From the NCBI GenBank assembly GCA_022432975.1, contig CM039506.1, forward strand, positions 17,744,121 through 17,808,120: a stretch of DNA of 64,000 nucleotides. Direction: 5' to 3'. Positions within the stretch are counted from its first letter, which is position 1; each line of letters opens with the position of its first letter. Under the pieces are notes generated by a model. That model worked only from the letters and a program-made list of their open reading frames with translations. It was not told the DNA's origin and did no database searches. Of this stretch, positions 22,692 to 32,002 are shown piece by piece. A program made the position numbers and the translations under genes. The DNA comes from Begonia masoniana. Taxonomy: Eukaryota; Streptophyta; Magnoliopsida; Cucurbitales; Begoniaceae.

Positions 22692-24570
22692 ATGGCTGAT
22701 TATTCAGATGATTCGATTGACCTTTCAAACTCCGAAGATGAACTTCGATATCTAGATGATGTTTCGATAGATTATGATAAGGAGGATGAGGCCCCGATGT
22801 ACGATGATATCCCGGACGATGATTATCTAGATGATGTTTCTATTGATTATGCTATGGAGGAGGAGGCCCTGATGTACGATGATATGGAGGAGGAAGATCC
22901 ATATTTTGAGGATATGCCAGTAGACGAACATATTGAAGAGGAAGTGCAAGCTCCAATATACGAAGAAATGCCTTCATTTGATCACTTGGAGGCGGTTGGA
23001 CTAGTACAAGTACATTCAGTATCGCAGACTCTAGATGATGAGCTTCGAGAACCGCTAAATTCAAAGGATGAAGAGGTGCAAAGTAGACAAATACGAGCGG
23101 CCAATTCAGGTGATTTTGTTGTGAGCAGAAAGTATGGCTCTTTACAGGAAATTAAGGATGAAATAAGTCAATATTCTATGAAAAAATGAGTTGATATAAA
23201 GATCGTTAACAGTTCAACGAAAAGGTTCACAGCAAAATGCCAAGGAGTAGGGTGTAAATGGCATTTGCATGCTTCGGTTATGCAAAATGAAGCGAGCTTC
23301 CAAATCAAAGCTTATTATAATGCACACAACAAATGTAAAAGGGAAAAGTCTAATCGACACGCAACGGTAAAGTGGTTGGCAACCACTTATGCGGATAGGT
23401 TCAAAAGTCAACCAGATTGGCCGATCGGTGATATTATCACCACCGTCAGGGTCGAGCGTCGAATTCACATTAAGCGTAGTCTTGCAAGAAGAGGAAGAGC
23501 CTATGCTAAAGAGCTTAATTACGGGAGAAACGAAGAACAACTCAAGCTACTTCGTCATTATGCAGCAGAAATTCTGAGATCAAATCCTGGTAGCACAGTC
23601 ATAATAGATGGTGATTTGGTCGTTAGGAATAGAAAGGAGTATCAGATATACAAAAGAATGTATATGTGCCTAGCTGCTTGCAAAGCTGGTCTGTTGGAAA
23701 TGGGAAGACCTGTAATATGCTTGGATGGATGTCATCTAAAGGGAGCTTGCCCTGGCCAACTACTAACTGCTGTAGGTATTGATGGCAACAATGGCATATA
23801 TCCCATTGCTATTGCCAACGTGGAGGCAGAATGCACGGACTCGTGGACATGGTTTTTGACCTTATTGCGCAGCGACTTGGGCATTGGCCAAGGGAGAGGA
23901 TGGACAGTAATCTCAGATCGACAAAAGGTATACATTGTTTGTATTAATCTTCTTTGAAGCATTTTGTTTATATTATTTTCTGCGGTTGTGTTGATTATGT
24001 TGTTGTTTTTAACTTCAGGGGTTAGTGGCTGCCGTGGACGATATATTTTGTGATGCCGAGCATCGTTTTTGTCTAAGGCATATGTATGCAAACTTCAAAG
24101 GCAGGTTTCTGGGCGTAATGTATAGAGATGCCTTGTGGAATGCAGCAAGGGCCACAAGAAGAGAAATTTTTGAGATTCATATGCGAAGGGTAAACGAGCT
24201 CAACACAAATGCATATGAATGGCTCCGAAGAACACCGCCAAGGTTTTGGGCAACTCACGCATTTTCAACAATTCCCAAGTGCGATTTGGGCCTTAACAAT
24301 CTCAGTGAGTCTTTCAATGCATCTTTAGAGGAGGCCAGGAACATGCCTATCTTGACGATGTCACCCCCAGGCATCACTGCCTCGTCATCCCCCAGGCATC
24401 ACTGCCTCGTCATCCCCCAGCATCAGTCTCAAAAAGGCTGTCACCCCCAGGCATCACTGCCTCGTCATCGGCATCATCGGCACCAAGGTGGACAGGATCA
24501 AAAGAATGAGCATCAATCCAAGTCTGTAAGATCTTTCTCGTCTCTCTTTGGTAATCCGAGATACCTTTGA
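22692..24570 (+). pseudogene. MULE (MuDR-type) transposase, in-frame stop and altered C-terminus
   Basis: Transposase of the mudrA/FAR1-related family, which cuts the element ends through a DDE domain. Exon 1 is 22692-23927 and exon 2 starts at 24019 (GT-AG intron). A probable leader-intron acceptor TTTTTGCAG lies at about 22670-22678. An acidic N-terminal part has a repeated LDDVSIDY. A zinc-binding-like segment (CQGVGCKWHLHASV) is near 23240-23280. DDE landmarks: LDGCHLKG near 23722, ISDRQKG across the intron, DAEHRFCLRHMYANF near 24052 and NNLSESFNASLEEAR near 24298. A TGA at 23187 interrupts the frame. After NMPILTM (about 24358) the expected C-terminus with a SWIM-type zinc finger is absent and the frame runs antisense through the end of the second gene. 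The element therefore seems to lack a working transposase. Confidence 0.85.
24363..24470. repeat. 25-bp tandem repeats with internal palindrome between the convergent genes
   Basis: Unit CCCCCAGGCATCACTGCCTC plus GTCAT occurs twice head to tail and again after a ~30-bp interruption. AGGCATCACTGCCT is itself a small palindrome. The repeat spans the stop codon of the minus-strand gene and the point where the transposase reading frame loses homology. Confidence 0.85.
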
Positions 24571-25878
24571 GGTATTTCATGATCCTCCGTTCACTAGCTG
24601 CCACCGTATCTCGAATCTCCTGTCTGATAGCAGCTATATCTATGGGTGGTCCCCCTCGACGAGGGGGTTGCAACAGAGGAGGGGGTCGAACATCATCAGG
24701 CTCAGTCCAAACTCCATCTACCTCCCTTAGGCCCATCTTCACAAGATGAGACCTGCCGAAGGCATCAATCTGTCTCTGTGGAAGGAGCTGGGCCGCTCGT
24801 GGCATCTGAATCTGAAAATGCTGGATAATCTTCATAATCAGAACTGTGTAGGCGAGGTTCTTGTTGCGGGCCCGTGAGATCTCCCGCATGTGGCTCAGAA
24901 TGACGAAGCCGGGGTCAAACTTCCTACCGCTGTACAATCTCTCCATGACATAGAGACACATGTAGCTGACGTGCTCTCTATGTCCTACGCGTGGCAGGAT
25001 AGTGTGTGCGATGAGGTTGTGGAGGATGCGAGCCTTGACATTGAGCTCTCTGGCTATTGGCTTCACGAAGCCTTCAATATCAGCGTTCCTGTGAATCTGT
25101 CTACAGAACGCTGTACCCTCATCTGTTGCCAAGATAGGAAATGTCTTCAGGGCGTGGTAGTACCTCTCAGCGTCTTCTTCGTGAAAGCCAAGAATATCAT
25201 TCACCACCTCAGGCGTAACTTCAAATTCTTGGCCCATGATATAGCTGGAGATAACTCCTTCCCTAGCAGTAATTGCTATGTTCGCATAGAATAAGCGAAC
25301 TATCTTCTCGCAACTATCTCCATGCAGAGAGTATAGCCCTTGGAGTCCGATTCTGTCAAACATTTCTCGAATCTCGAAGGACTCCCACCCTGAAAATTGT
25401 AAATAACAAATGAATAAGACATATCAACAACTTATTGAATGAATAAATAATAACTGAGTGAAAATTTACCTGTAAAGTCGATTATCTTGGTCATAGAGAC
25501 CTTCCTCTGTGGAATATCTAGGAAATACTGCTCTCGGCAATGTTCACTGCGAAAATCATGACTACTTTGCAGGTCTGCAAGCCGTGAGGATGATGCAGGG
25601 GGGAGTGGAGGCAGAGGACGTGCATCTGACGCCCGTTGAGCTGACTGTGTGGCCTGCGGCCGTTGCTCTGCGACCCTTGAAGCTGCTTGCGGGGTCGGGG
25701 GACGTTGCTCTGAACCCCTTGCAGAGGACTGTGGGGTCGGGGGATGTGAAACCCGTGGAGTGGGCTCTGTAGAAGGTGGAGCAGTCTTTTGACGCTTTGA
25801 CTGTCCATCTTTCGACTTCGAACTTTGTTTTGATGTCGAAGCTCCATCTTTTCTGAAGTATGTCTGTTTGTCTACCAT
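24410..25878 (-). CDS. Two-exon gene resembling the 'putative plant transposon protein' family
   Basis: Exon 1 is 25470-25878 and exon 2 is 24410-25389, joined by an 80-bp GT-AG intron; 462 aa without internal stops. Residues ~15-110 are low-complexity, basic then Pro/Gln/Ala/Ser-rich (repeated motifs of the PTPQ/SEQRP kind). Residues ~140-360 form a globular domain with VRLFYANI, a hydrophobic strand pair, EVTPEVVNDILGF and an LNVKARILHNLIAHTILPR helix, which I recall from plant transposon-encoded proteins of unknown biochemical function. A Pro/Arg patch (PPPLLQPPRRGGPP) and a predicted coiled helix with acidic C-terminus follow. It is convergent with the transposase, in the position mudrB holds in maize MuDR, but no similarity to MURB is claimed. 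Function unknown; possible transposition helper. Confidence 0.75.
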
Positions 25879-25968
25879 TCTTTACGATATGAAAATAGGA
25901 AACATCAAATATTAGCCACATGAAAATCAAATTTCGAACAAATACAAAACACAACAAACAGCATTGGT

Positions 25969-26577
25969 CCGGACGGACGTACCATTTCTGCGTCTGTCCG
26001 GAACTTCAAGGCGAATCAACCAGACGGACGGACTATTGGTTCGTCCGTCCGGATTGTTATGGATGATCCATCCGGACGGACGCACTAAAACTGCGTCCGT
26101 CCGGAGGATCATCGTAACTAAAACCTAGGGCAGGCCGATTTCTACCGATTTAACCATACAAACCGAGAAAAATCATTAGGAGATGGACCGAAAATATACC
26201 TGGTATGTTTTGCAGTCGACGATTTGGCAAGAGATTTGAAGAACGTTGATGGAAAAATCGAGTATTTCGAACGGTTTTTCGTCCGACCTAAAACTCGTCG
26301 ATCTGTTATAATCGACGGAAACGGACGGACGGACTAAAGTGCGTCCGTCCGTAGAGTACATATGAATTCATACGGACGGACGGACTAATGTACGTCCGTC
26401 CGTAGGTCGAGAATTACAATACTTTTACCGGACGGACGGGGAAATGTTCCGTCCGTTCGTGCACGTGGCATCGTTTAATTGGCTTGACACGAACGGACGG
26501 ACGGAAATATAGACCGTCCGTCCGCTGTCTGGCGAAAATGAGGTCCGGACGGACGGAGAGTGAGTGCGTCCGTCCGG
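25969..26577. repeat. Right array of eight GGACGGACGG palindromes
   Basis: Same palindromic unit as the left array: 25969-26001, 26021-26052, 26072-26104, 26321-26351, 26372-26402, 26428-26458, 26492-26524, 26545-26577. It begins about 90 bp upstream of the start codon of the minus-strand second gene, mirroring the left side. Loop sequences differ between units, so the stem motif is what is conserved. Confidence 0.92.
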
Positions 26578-26693
26578 CATGTCTATAATTGGAACATTAT
26601 TCAAAGTACATGTTTTGAATTGAAAAAATTGATAGTTTGTGTTTATAATTGAAAATAACTCGTAGTACATGTCTATAATTGGTTTTTTCCCTT
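26490..26693 (-). repeat. Right terminal inverted repeat of the Mutator-like element
   Basis: Inverted counterpart of 21990-22193, with a handful of substitutions and one short length change in a T/A run. Confidence 0.9.
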
Positions 26694-27480
26694 TAATTAA
26701 ACATGAAAAATAAACTAATGTGGCCTTTTTAAATCCAATTTTAAAATTTGAAACTTAGAACTAACTTTGAAGAAATAATGAGGTTATAAATTAGGTGTGG
26801 AAATCTTTCAAATTTCGAGTAGCACAATATTAATAGTCAAGTCTGTGGGCTATATTCAAACATATCTTTGATTTTAACACTGAATTTTAATTATTAGAAG
26901 TTTGATATGATGTTCAATGAAACATTTGGACCGATCGGAGAGGGATTAGTGAGCTAAATGATTTTAAGCATGAAGTGTTGGAAGGGATATGTTAACGCTG
27001 TAAAAACACTTTGTAAAAAAGGTTATATTTATTTGGGTAATTGTCATTTTGACCCAGTACTTTGCTGGTAACAACAAGTGATATCATGTACCTTATTTTT
27101 TAACGATTAAAATCTCCTGCTGTCAACCGTTAACAATTTAAAAATCAAAATAAAAACACCATAAACTTTACACTTGTCAGTGCACTATCAACAGTTAACA
27201 ATTTAAATCTTAAGAGTTAAAAAAAAGCCAACTTTACATGTGTCACTCTCTCTCTATTTTTATAATCTGAAAATACAATTTGGATGGAATGCAAGAACTC
27301 ATATAACTATGTAGTTTGACAACATCGAGGATGAAGCAAACCTAATTCGTGATTATAGTACGAGAATGACGTCTTAATGCATCATTCTACTATTTTTGTT
27401 TCTAGTTAAGATGAACCAGACCACTCGTTTAAGCTGAAGAAGATAATCGGAGCTCGGAGGTCGACTGTGGCGTTGAGAGG
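26694..27480. other. AT-rich spacer between the Mutator-like element and the copia cluster
   Basis: No gene seen. Around 27035-27235 there are phrases (TGTCATTTTGACCCAGTAC, two copies of CAGTTAACAATTTAAA-type sequence) that resemble ends of other AT-rich DNA transposons, but no inverted ends were found. A CT-rich run lies at about 27244-27254. Confidence 0.5.
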
Positions 27481-27627
27481 AAAAGAGAGATTGTCAGAGA
27501 GAAAATGATTTTCACTATATATTTCATATCAATCAAATGATGTTTACATATATGAAAAAGTACTAAAGCTTATAACTAAACCACTAACTAAAACTTAGTA
27601 ACTAGACTAACAGGATATGTCTTAACA
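27480..27627 (-). mobile_element. 3' LTR of the host Ty1/copia element (outer edge approximate)
   Basis: On the minus strand the polypurine tract GAAGGGGC (complement of 27628-27635) is followed at 27627 by TGTTAAGACATATCC, a typical LTR start. Where the LTR ends toward low coordinates is uncertain; CAACGCCACA near 27470-27480 is a candidate. The matching 5' LTR lies outside the window or was lost, so no TSD check is possible. Confidence 0.65.
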
Positions 27628-30080
27628 GCCCCTTCAAGATCAAGACCGGAGGCCGAAGATCTTGGACACGAAATGATTGAACTTGAAAGGAGGAAGGGGT
27701 TTGGTTAAAGCATCAGCCAGTTGATTGTCAGAGGGGGTGAAACAGACTTGTAGCAAACGCTTAAGCACTTTCTCCCGAACAAAGTGATAATCGATCTCGA
27801 CATGTTTAGACTTTGAGTGCATGACCGGATTGGAGGCCAAATAGGTGGCGCTTAAATTGTCACAAAGAATCAGGGTACCTCGGTGGAAGCAACACACAAT
27901 TCGCTGAGTAAGGATTGTAACTAGAGCACCTCGGCAGCACAATTAGCAATACTGCGGTATTCAGATTCAGTGCTTGAACAAGAAAAGACTTTTTGTTTAG
28001 CCGAGGACAAGGAAATCAAGTTAGTTCCAGAAAGATGCAAAAACCGTCTGTACTTTTCCGATCGTCAGGGCAGGAAGCCCAGTCTGCTTTTGTAAAGCAA
28101 GTCAAATTACAGCTCTTTGAGGGTGAAAAGGAGATACCTAAGGACGGAGTGCTTTTGAGGTAGCGGAGAATCCGTTTGACAACCTGCTAGTGGACATCAG
28201 ACAGTGCATGCATAAATTGAGAGACTTTGAAACGCAATATCTGGTCGAGTAAGACAACAGTATTGTAGGCCACTAACAATACTGCGATACAAATAACCAT
28301 CTAGCAAGAGGGTACCTGAATGTTGGGATAAGATGGGTCTACCATCAGGGTAGGAACTGGATTACACGTATCCATATTTGCTCGGTGAAGGAGATCGTAG
28401 ATATACTGAGATTGAGAGAAGCTCATACCGTGAGTAGTTCCGGTGACAGAAATTCCCAAAAAAAGGAGAGAGGGCCAAGATCCCGAATTGTAAACTGGGA
28501 ATTAAGATAAGTAAGCAACCGATCCATAGGAATAGTAGAGCTGCTGGTTAAGATAATATCATCAACATAGACAAGAATAATCATAATGAAGGAGCTCGTG
28601 CGGCAAATAAAGAGGTAATAGTCAGACTTGGAGGTAGAGAAACCCCAATGTAGAAGAACATTATAAAGTTTGGTATACTAGGCCCGAGGAGACTGCTTAA
28701 AACTGTATAAAGCTTTATGCAGGAGACAGACAACCGAGGGATGAGAAGAACTGATAAAACCAGGAGGTTGCTGCATGAAGACTGTCTCGGTTAAGTCATC
28801 GTGTAAGAAGGCGTTGCGAATGTCGAGCTGTCTAATACTCCATCCATAAGACATGGCTAAAGATAACACTGTGCATACCGAGGTTGGTTTGACCACCGGG
28901 CTGAAAGTCTCATCATAATCGATGCCTTCAGTCTGATCATACCCTTTGGCTACGAGACGAGCCTTGTATCAGCTGATGGTACCATCAGAATGTAGTTTCG
29001 TCTTGAACACCCATTTGCAACCGATAATCTTGGTTCCAGGAGGAGGTGGAACTAAAGTCCACGTACGTGTGACATGTAAAGCAGATATTTCTTCCTGCAT
29101 GGTAGCCAACCAGTGAGGGTGTTTGGAGGCTTGGAGAAAAGTTTTGGACACATAGAAGGGGGCAATGGTGAAGGCTTTAGGGCAAAAAATAATGGCTTTG
29201 TTGCGGGTCGTCATGGGATGAGCATTTTGCGGCAAGGGGGAAGGGATGGGGATCAGGAGGTTGAGGGAAGGGGAGGAGGGGGAGGTGGGTAGAGTGAGGT
29301 AAGTGGAGGAAGTAGTGGATGATAAGGTGGGTAAGGATGGTGGGGTTAGAGGTGTGGTGGAAGGTGAAGATGTGGGAGAGTAGGAAGGTGAGATGAAAGG
29401 AATAGAAAAAGAAAAGGGGTTGGAGAGAGAACTGGATTTGGGAATAGAGGAGAAAGGGAAACTGGACTCCACGAAGGTAGCATGCCGAGAAATGTAAAGT
29501 TTGTGAGAATGAGGGTCTAAACATATGTAGCCTTTATGATTGGAACTAGGACCAAGAAAGACACAAGGAAGTGACCGGGGCTATAATTTGTGTTTGTTGA
29601 AAAGTCGAAGTAGCGGGAAGCACATACAACCAAATACACGTAATGAGGAGTAATCAGGAGAGGAAAGGAAAAGACATTCGAAAGGAGACTTGTGGCGCAA
29701 AACAAGAGTAGGTAGCAAATTTATCAGAGAGGTGGTCGTGGCAAAAGCATAAGGCCAAAAATAGTGAGGAACGGAGGAATGGAAAAGCAAGGGTAGACCA
29801 GTTTCAACAACATGACGATTTTTCCATTCAACTCGACCATTCTGATTAGGAGTATAGGGACAAGATACACGATGATGGATACCTAGAGATTTAAACAAGG
29901 TGGAAAGGGATTGAAATTCGCCACCTCAATCAGATTGAATGGTTTTAATATGAACTCCAAACTGAGTAAGAACAAATTTATGAAATTGAGCAAAAATAGT
30001 GGAAAAGTGACTTTTTAATTTGATTGGGAAAAACCAAGTGAACCGAGTACAATCATCCACAAAGAGATCGAAATAGCGTA
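27628..30080 (-). pseudogene. Ty1/copia pol: integrase core, RT and RNase H, degenerate
   Basis: Read from high to low: integrase core beginning FDLFVDDCTRFTWFFP near 30075, continuing through YTPNQNGRVEWKNRHV near 29830; a Ser/Thr/Pro-rich linker (29450-29230); RT start WLATMQEEISAL near 29110 and GCKWVFKTKL near 29000; [13 protein letters not shown] near 28830; RT active site YVDD at 28558-28569; RNase H end with ADALTKPLPPFKF near 27680. Stops and frameshifts break the RT-RNase H part. It lies within one element that other transposons have split into four visible pieces. Confidence 0.88.
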
Positions 30081-30297
30081 TGTGATGGCCCGGATGTGTA
30101 AGTATGTGGACGATGGTTGCACGAACCGGAACTCGGATGGAGGTACGTCCATGCGGGCGAACCGGAAGGTGACGGGTCGTAAAAAGGGGGTCGTCACAAT
30201 CCCACATCGCTTGGGGAAGTATGTGGAAATGAAACATATGTAAAGAGACCCTCCCAATTTAGTAAGACGCGTTTTGGAGCACAATTGACAACGGATC

Positions 30298-30376
30298 CCA
30301 TAAGAACTCCAAAGTTAAAAGTGCTTTGGCGAGAGTAGTACCAGGTTGGGTGACCCACTGGGAAGTCATCGCCAAA
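30298..30376 (+). other. 5S rRNA-derived segment of a Cassandra LTR
   Basis: GGATCCCATAAGAACTCC, then AAGTTAAAAGTGCTTTGGCG, then GAGTAGTACCAGGTTGGGTG follow the order of the 3' two-thirds of plant 5S rRNA, including the internal-control-region A and C boxes. The same segment occurs in every Cassandra LTR here, e.g. 30751-30830, 31125-31205, 31562-31640 and 13019-13099. The 5' part of a 5S gene is missing, so these are not rRNA genes. Confidence 0.85.
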
Positions 30377-30457
30377 CAAAGCCGTGAGGAGAGGATATTG
30401 GGCTACGGCCCAATCCCCAGAGCGGACAATATCTTGCTGGGAAAAGGGGTCGTTATA

Positions 30458-30536
30458 AATGGTATCAGAGCCTGTACCCAACCGAAAATGTGGCTAACGA
30501 GGACGTTGGGCCCCCGAGGGGGGGGGGGGGGGTGAT
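30458..30536 (+). other. Cassandra internal domain with PBS and expanded G15 PPT
   Basis: PBS TGGTATCAGAGCC directly follows LTR 1. The polypurine tract before LTR 2 contains 15 consecutive G (30518-30532) where the equivalent tract at 31349-31357 has seven. Confidence 0.88.
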
Positions 30537-31726
30537 TGTGATGACCCAGATGTGTAAGTATGTGTATGATGGATGCACGAACCAGAACCAGAACCCGGAT
30601 GGCGGTACATCTGCGCAGGCGAACCGGAAGGTGACGGGTCGTAAAAAGGGGGTCGTCACAATCCCACATCGCTTAGGAAAGTATGTGGAAATGAAACATA
30701 TGTAAAGAGATTCTCCCAATATAGTAAGACGCGTTTTGGAGCATAATTGACAACGGATCCCATAAAAACTCTGAAGTTAAAAGTGCTTCGGCGATAGTAG
30801 TACCAGGTTGGGTGACCGACTGGGAAGTCCTCGTTAAACAAAGCCGTGAGGGGAGGATATTGGGCTACGGCCCAATCTCCAGAGTGGACAATATCTTGCT
30901 GAGAAAAGGGGTTTGTGATGACCCAAATGTGTAAGTATGTGTAAGATGGCTGCACGAACCGGAACTTGGATGGCGGTACGTCAGTGCGGGCGAACGGAAG
31001 GTGATGGGTCGTAAAAAGGGGGTCATCACAATCCCACATTGCTTGGGGAAGTATGTGAAAATGAAACATATGTAATGAGATCCTCCCAAGATAGTAAGAC
31101 GCGTTTTGGAGCACAATTGACAACGGATCCCATAAGAACTCCGAAGTTAAAAGTGCTTCGGCGAGAGTAGTACCAGGTTGGGTGACCGACTGGAAAGTCC
31201 TCGCCAAACAAATCCGTGAGGGGAGGATATTGGGCTACGGCCTAATCCCCAAAGCGGACAATATCTTGCTGGGAAAATGGGTCATTACAAATGGTATCAA
31301 AGCCTGTACCCAACCGAAAATGTGGCCAACAAAGACGTTGGGCCCCCGAGGGGGGGTGATTGTGATGACCCAGATGTGTACGATGGCTGTACGAACTGGA
31401 ACCTAGATAGCGGTACGTCCGTACGGGCAAACCGGAAGGTGACGGGTCGTAAAAAAGGGGTCGTCACAATCCCACATCGCTTGGAGAAGTATATGGAAAT
31501 GAAACATAGGTAAAGAGATAATCCCAAGATAGCAAGACGTGTTTTGGAGCACAATTGACAACGGATCTCATAAGAACTCCGAAGTTAAAAGTACTTCGGC
31601 GAGAGTAGTACCAGGTTGGGTACCGACTGGGAAGTTCTCTCCAAACAAAGTCGTCAGGGGAGGATATTGGGCTACAGCCCAATCCCCAAAGCAGACAATA
31701 TCTTGCTGAGAAAATGGGTCGTTACA

Positions 31727-32002
31727 GTGTACACCAGTAATAGAATTAATAGGGGACGGACCCCAAACGTCAGTGTGTACAATGTCAGAGGCAGCAAGTG
31801 CATTAGATTTGGAAATTTGAAAGGGTAAGCGATGAGATTTACTCATTGAACAAGAAATACAAACATGAGACCTATTGGTCGTTGGTACAGAGAGATTACA
31901 GGAAGTTAAAACACGCTGCAAAATATTGTGGGATGGATAGCCTAGCCTGTAATGCCAAAACAGAGAGGTGTCTGGAGCCGAGGAGGGACACTGAACTTGT
32001 AG
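31727..32002 (-). pseudogene. Ty1/copia integrase zinc-binding region fragment
   Basis: Minus-strand frame with LFWHYRLGYPSHNILQRVL near 31950 (HHCC region) running to GPSPINSITGV near 31735, which continues into 30075 after removal of the Cassandra complex. Same element as 27628-30080. Confidence 0.85.

Larger units (their letters stand above)
21990..26693. mobile_element. Mutator-like element with long TIRs, palindrome arrays and two convergent genes
   Basis: Ends begin AAGGGAAAAAACCAATTATAG. The first ~205 bp (to about 22193) recur inverted at about 26490-26693 with few differences, so these are long terminal inverted repeats typical of Mutator-like elements. Inside lie eight palindromic units at each end, a MULE transposase on plus, and a second two-exon gene on minus; the genes converge. 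A 9-bp TSD expected for this superfamily could not be matched confidently because both flanks are AT-only. The transposase is broken, so current autonomy is doubtful. Confidence 0.87.
30081..31726 (+). mobile_element. Second Cassandra complex: LTR-int-LTR-LTR-int-LTR
   Basis: Four LTRs in the same orientation: 30081-30457, 30537-30913, 30914-31289, 31361-31726, with internal domains 30458-30536 and 31290-31360. LTRs 2 and 3 abut directly, LTR 2 having lost its last bases. Flanks GCGTA (30076-30080) and GTGTA (31727-31731) are a 5-bp TSD with one mismatch. The insertion splits the integrase domain of the host copia element. There is no coding capacity; the open frames seen are LTR by-products. 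Confidence 0.9.

Noticed and set aside
21981..26702. 9-bp target site duplication for the Mutator-like element
   Set aside because: Flanks TTTTAAATT and TAATTAAAC are AT-only and do not match convincingly at any offset tried; left unassigned.
29177..29524. 115-codon frame overlapping the copia linker
   Set aside because: It is an alternative frame of a Ser/Thr/Pro-rich low-complexity linker in the copia polyprotein.
30298..30376. Genuine 5S rRNA gene
   Set aside because: Only the 3' part of 5S is present, embedded in LTRs with PBS and PPT, so it is Cassandra.
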